A stretch of 39,051 nucleotides of DNA from Deltaproteobacteria bacterium (GTDB lineage Bacteria; Myxococcota_A; Polyangia; Haliangiales; Haliangiaceae). The position numbers and the translations under genes are program-made. The notes beneath the pieces are model-generated. The model searched no databases. It saw only the letters and a list, made by a program, of their open reading frames with translations, and was not told where the DNA came from. The DNA lies in the NCBI GenBank assembly GCA_019237945.1, contig JAFAOG010000520.1:1-39051 (forward strand). The letters are read 5' to 3'. Positions 38,177-39,051 of this stretch are shown here, one piece after another. Each line of letters opens with the position of its first letter. Positions within the stretch are counted from its first letter, which is position 1.

Positions 38177-39051
38177 TTCTTCGCCCCGAACATCCCGTCC
38201 TTGTACTCGACGATCTCGCCGGCAACGGCCGATGCCGCGACGGTCAGCGGAGACGCGAGATACAGCTTGCCCGGGCCCGACCGGCCCTTGTAGTTGCGAT
38301 TGATCGCCGACACCGTCACCTGGTCCCCCCGATCGCTGACGCCCGGCCCGCAGCCGATACACGCACCGCAGCCGGGCTTGATCACCTCGACGCCGGTGCG
38401 CGCGAACAGCTCCGTGTAGCCCTTGTCCTTCGCGTACTGCTCGACTTCCTGCGAGCCGAACTGGATGAAGAACTTCACGCCGTCGGCGACGCGCTTGCCC
38501 GCCTTCTCGGCATCGGCCATCACGCGCGCGTACATGTCGACGTCGTCGCGCTTGCCGGCCGTGCACGAGCCGCCGTACGCGATGTCGAGCTTCACGCGGC
38601 CGATCTCGGAGACGAGCGCGCCATTCTTCGGATCGCTCGCGATGCCGCGATCCGGATCACCGGGCGTCGCGACCATCGGCGTGATGCTCGCGAGATCGAT
38701 GCGATGGATGCCGCCCGCGTGCTCCGCGCCCGCATCGGGCGTGACGACCTTGCCGCGCAGCGACTCGACGGTGACGCCGGGGCGCCGCGCCGCCATCCAC
38801 GCGAGCATCGTGTCGTCGACTTCCATCACCGCGCCGCGCGCCGAGCACTCGGTTGCCATGTTCGCGAGCGTCGCGCGCTCGTCGGGGCTGAGGGCAAACA
38901 GCCCGTCGCCGCCGAACTCCATCACGCGGTTCAACGTGTCCTCGCGCTTCGCGTAGGTCGCGAGGATGTGGAGCATCACATCCTTCGCGCTGACGCCGGG
39001 CCGCAGCTTGCCGGTCAGCTCGAAGCGGATCGATTGCGGCACCGCGATCGG
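38173..39051 (-). CDS. Aconitase/3-isopropylmalate dehydratase large-subunit family protein (5' truncated)
   Basis: The frame is open to the window edge (PIAVPQSIRFELTG...), so the visible 292 residues are the C-terminal part; the GTG at 39042 is internal. Two of the iron-sulphur ligand regions are present: GGSCTAGKRDD (first Cys) and PGCGACIGCGPG (two further Cys), the CxxC arrangement of aconitase, homoaconitase and LeuC. A conserved substrate-binding stretch, INRNYKGRSGPG, follows. The fold matches the large subunit, which isomerises 2-isopropylmalate, homocitrate or a similar hydroxyacid; which one is not decided by this fragment. The rest of the gene, and any small-subunit partner, lie upstream of the right edge. 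It is coupled to the following SUKH gene. Confidence 0.88.
   Translation of the reverse strand, partial: PIAVPQSIRFELTGKLRPGVSAKDVMLHILATYAKREDTLNRVMEFGGDGLFALSPDERATLANMATECSARGAVMEVDDTMLAWMAARRPGVTVESLRGKVVTPDAGAEHAGGIHRIDLASITPMVATPGDPDRGIASDPKNGALVSEIGRVKLDIAYGGSCTAGKRDDVDMYARVMADAEKAGKRVADGVKFFIQFGSQEVEQYAKDKGYTELFARTGVEVIKPGCGACIGCGPGVSDRGDQVTVSAINRNYKGRSGPGKLYLASPLTVAASAVAGEIVEYKDGMFGAKK

Overview
The window looks like a chromosome fragment of a GC-rich myxobacterium (Myxococcota, the former Deltaproteobacteria; a Kofleriaceae/Haliangium- or Polyangium-like organism is my best guess, by inference). The grounds are very GC-rich coding sequence with G/C third positions, two Hanks-type Ser/Thr kinases (one with a PEGA domain, one fused to an AAA ATPase and a TPR-like region), Gly/Pro-linked TPR/beta-barrel and Cys-rich surface lipoproteins, and a Lys-rich histone-H1-like tail. 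I see no rRNA, tRNA, CRISPR array or intact insertion sequence, and no gene-free gap longer than about 230 bp.

1-14.3 kb: a Wzx/Wzy-type exopolysaccharide or O-antigen locus. On the plus strand are the tail of an unknown gene, an AsnB-like amidotransferase and a GT4 glycosyltransferase. On the minus strand, in transcription order, are UDP-glucose dehydrogenase (ugd), a PHP-type tyrosine phosphatase (cpsB), an outer-membrane export lipoprotein (wza-like), a BY-kinase co-polymerase (wzc-like), polymerase (wzy), flippase (wzx), a GT4 glycosyltransferase and a methyltransferase. Ugd supplies a uronic acid, AsnB may amidate it, the transferases and methyltransferase build the repeat unit, Wzx/Wzy flip and polymerise it, and Wza/Wzc/CpsB export it and control chain length. 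No initiating phosphoglycosyltransferase is visible. Much of this part is clearly AT-richer than the rest of the window.

14.4-20.2 kb: a translationally coupled TldD-like/TldE-like pair whose TldD member has lost the metal-binding motif; a two-gene AbiE (type IV toxin-antitoxin) module preceded by two tandem palindromic operators; a Uma2-family nuclease; and an exported D-Ala-D-Ala peptidase.

20.2-30.5 kb: a signalling block on the plus strand: a PEGA-domain Ser/Thr kinase, a secreted TPR/barrel protein, a zinc-ribbon PH-domain membrane protein, an FAD oxidoreductase fused to an acetoacetate-decarboxylase-like domain, and a 1191-residue kinase-AAA-TPR protein whose start overlaps the oxidoreductase stop. 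It ends in an unusual array of four 25-bp repeats: two direct copies and two inverted copies, with the same 56-bp period in each pair.

30.5-39 kb: a Cys-rich lipoprotein; a tightly overlapping minus-strand operon of exported TldD (HExxxH intact), exported TldE, a NrdG-like radical SAM protein and a small membrane protein; a tandem-receiver response regulator whose first receiver lacks the phospho-acceptor; a protein joining an H1-like Lys-rich tail to a SUKH (SMI1/KNR4) domain; and the C-terminal part of an aconitase/LeuC-family dehydratase running off the right edge.
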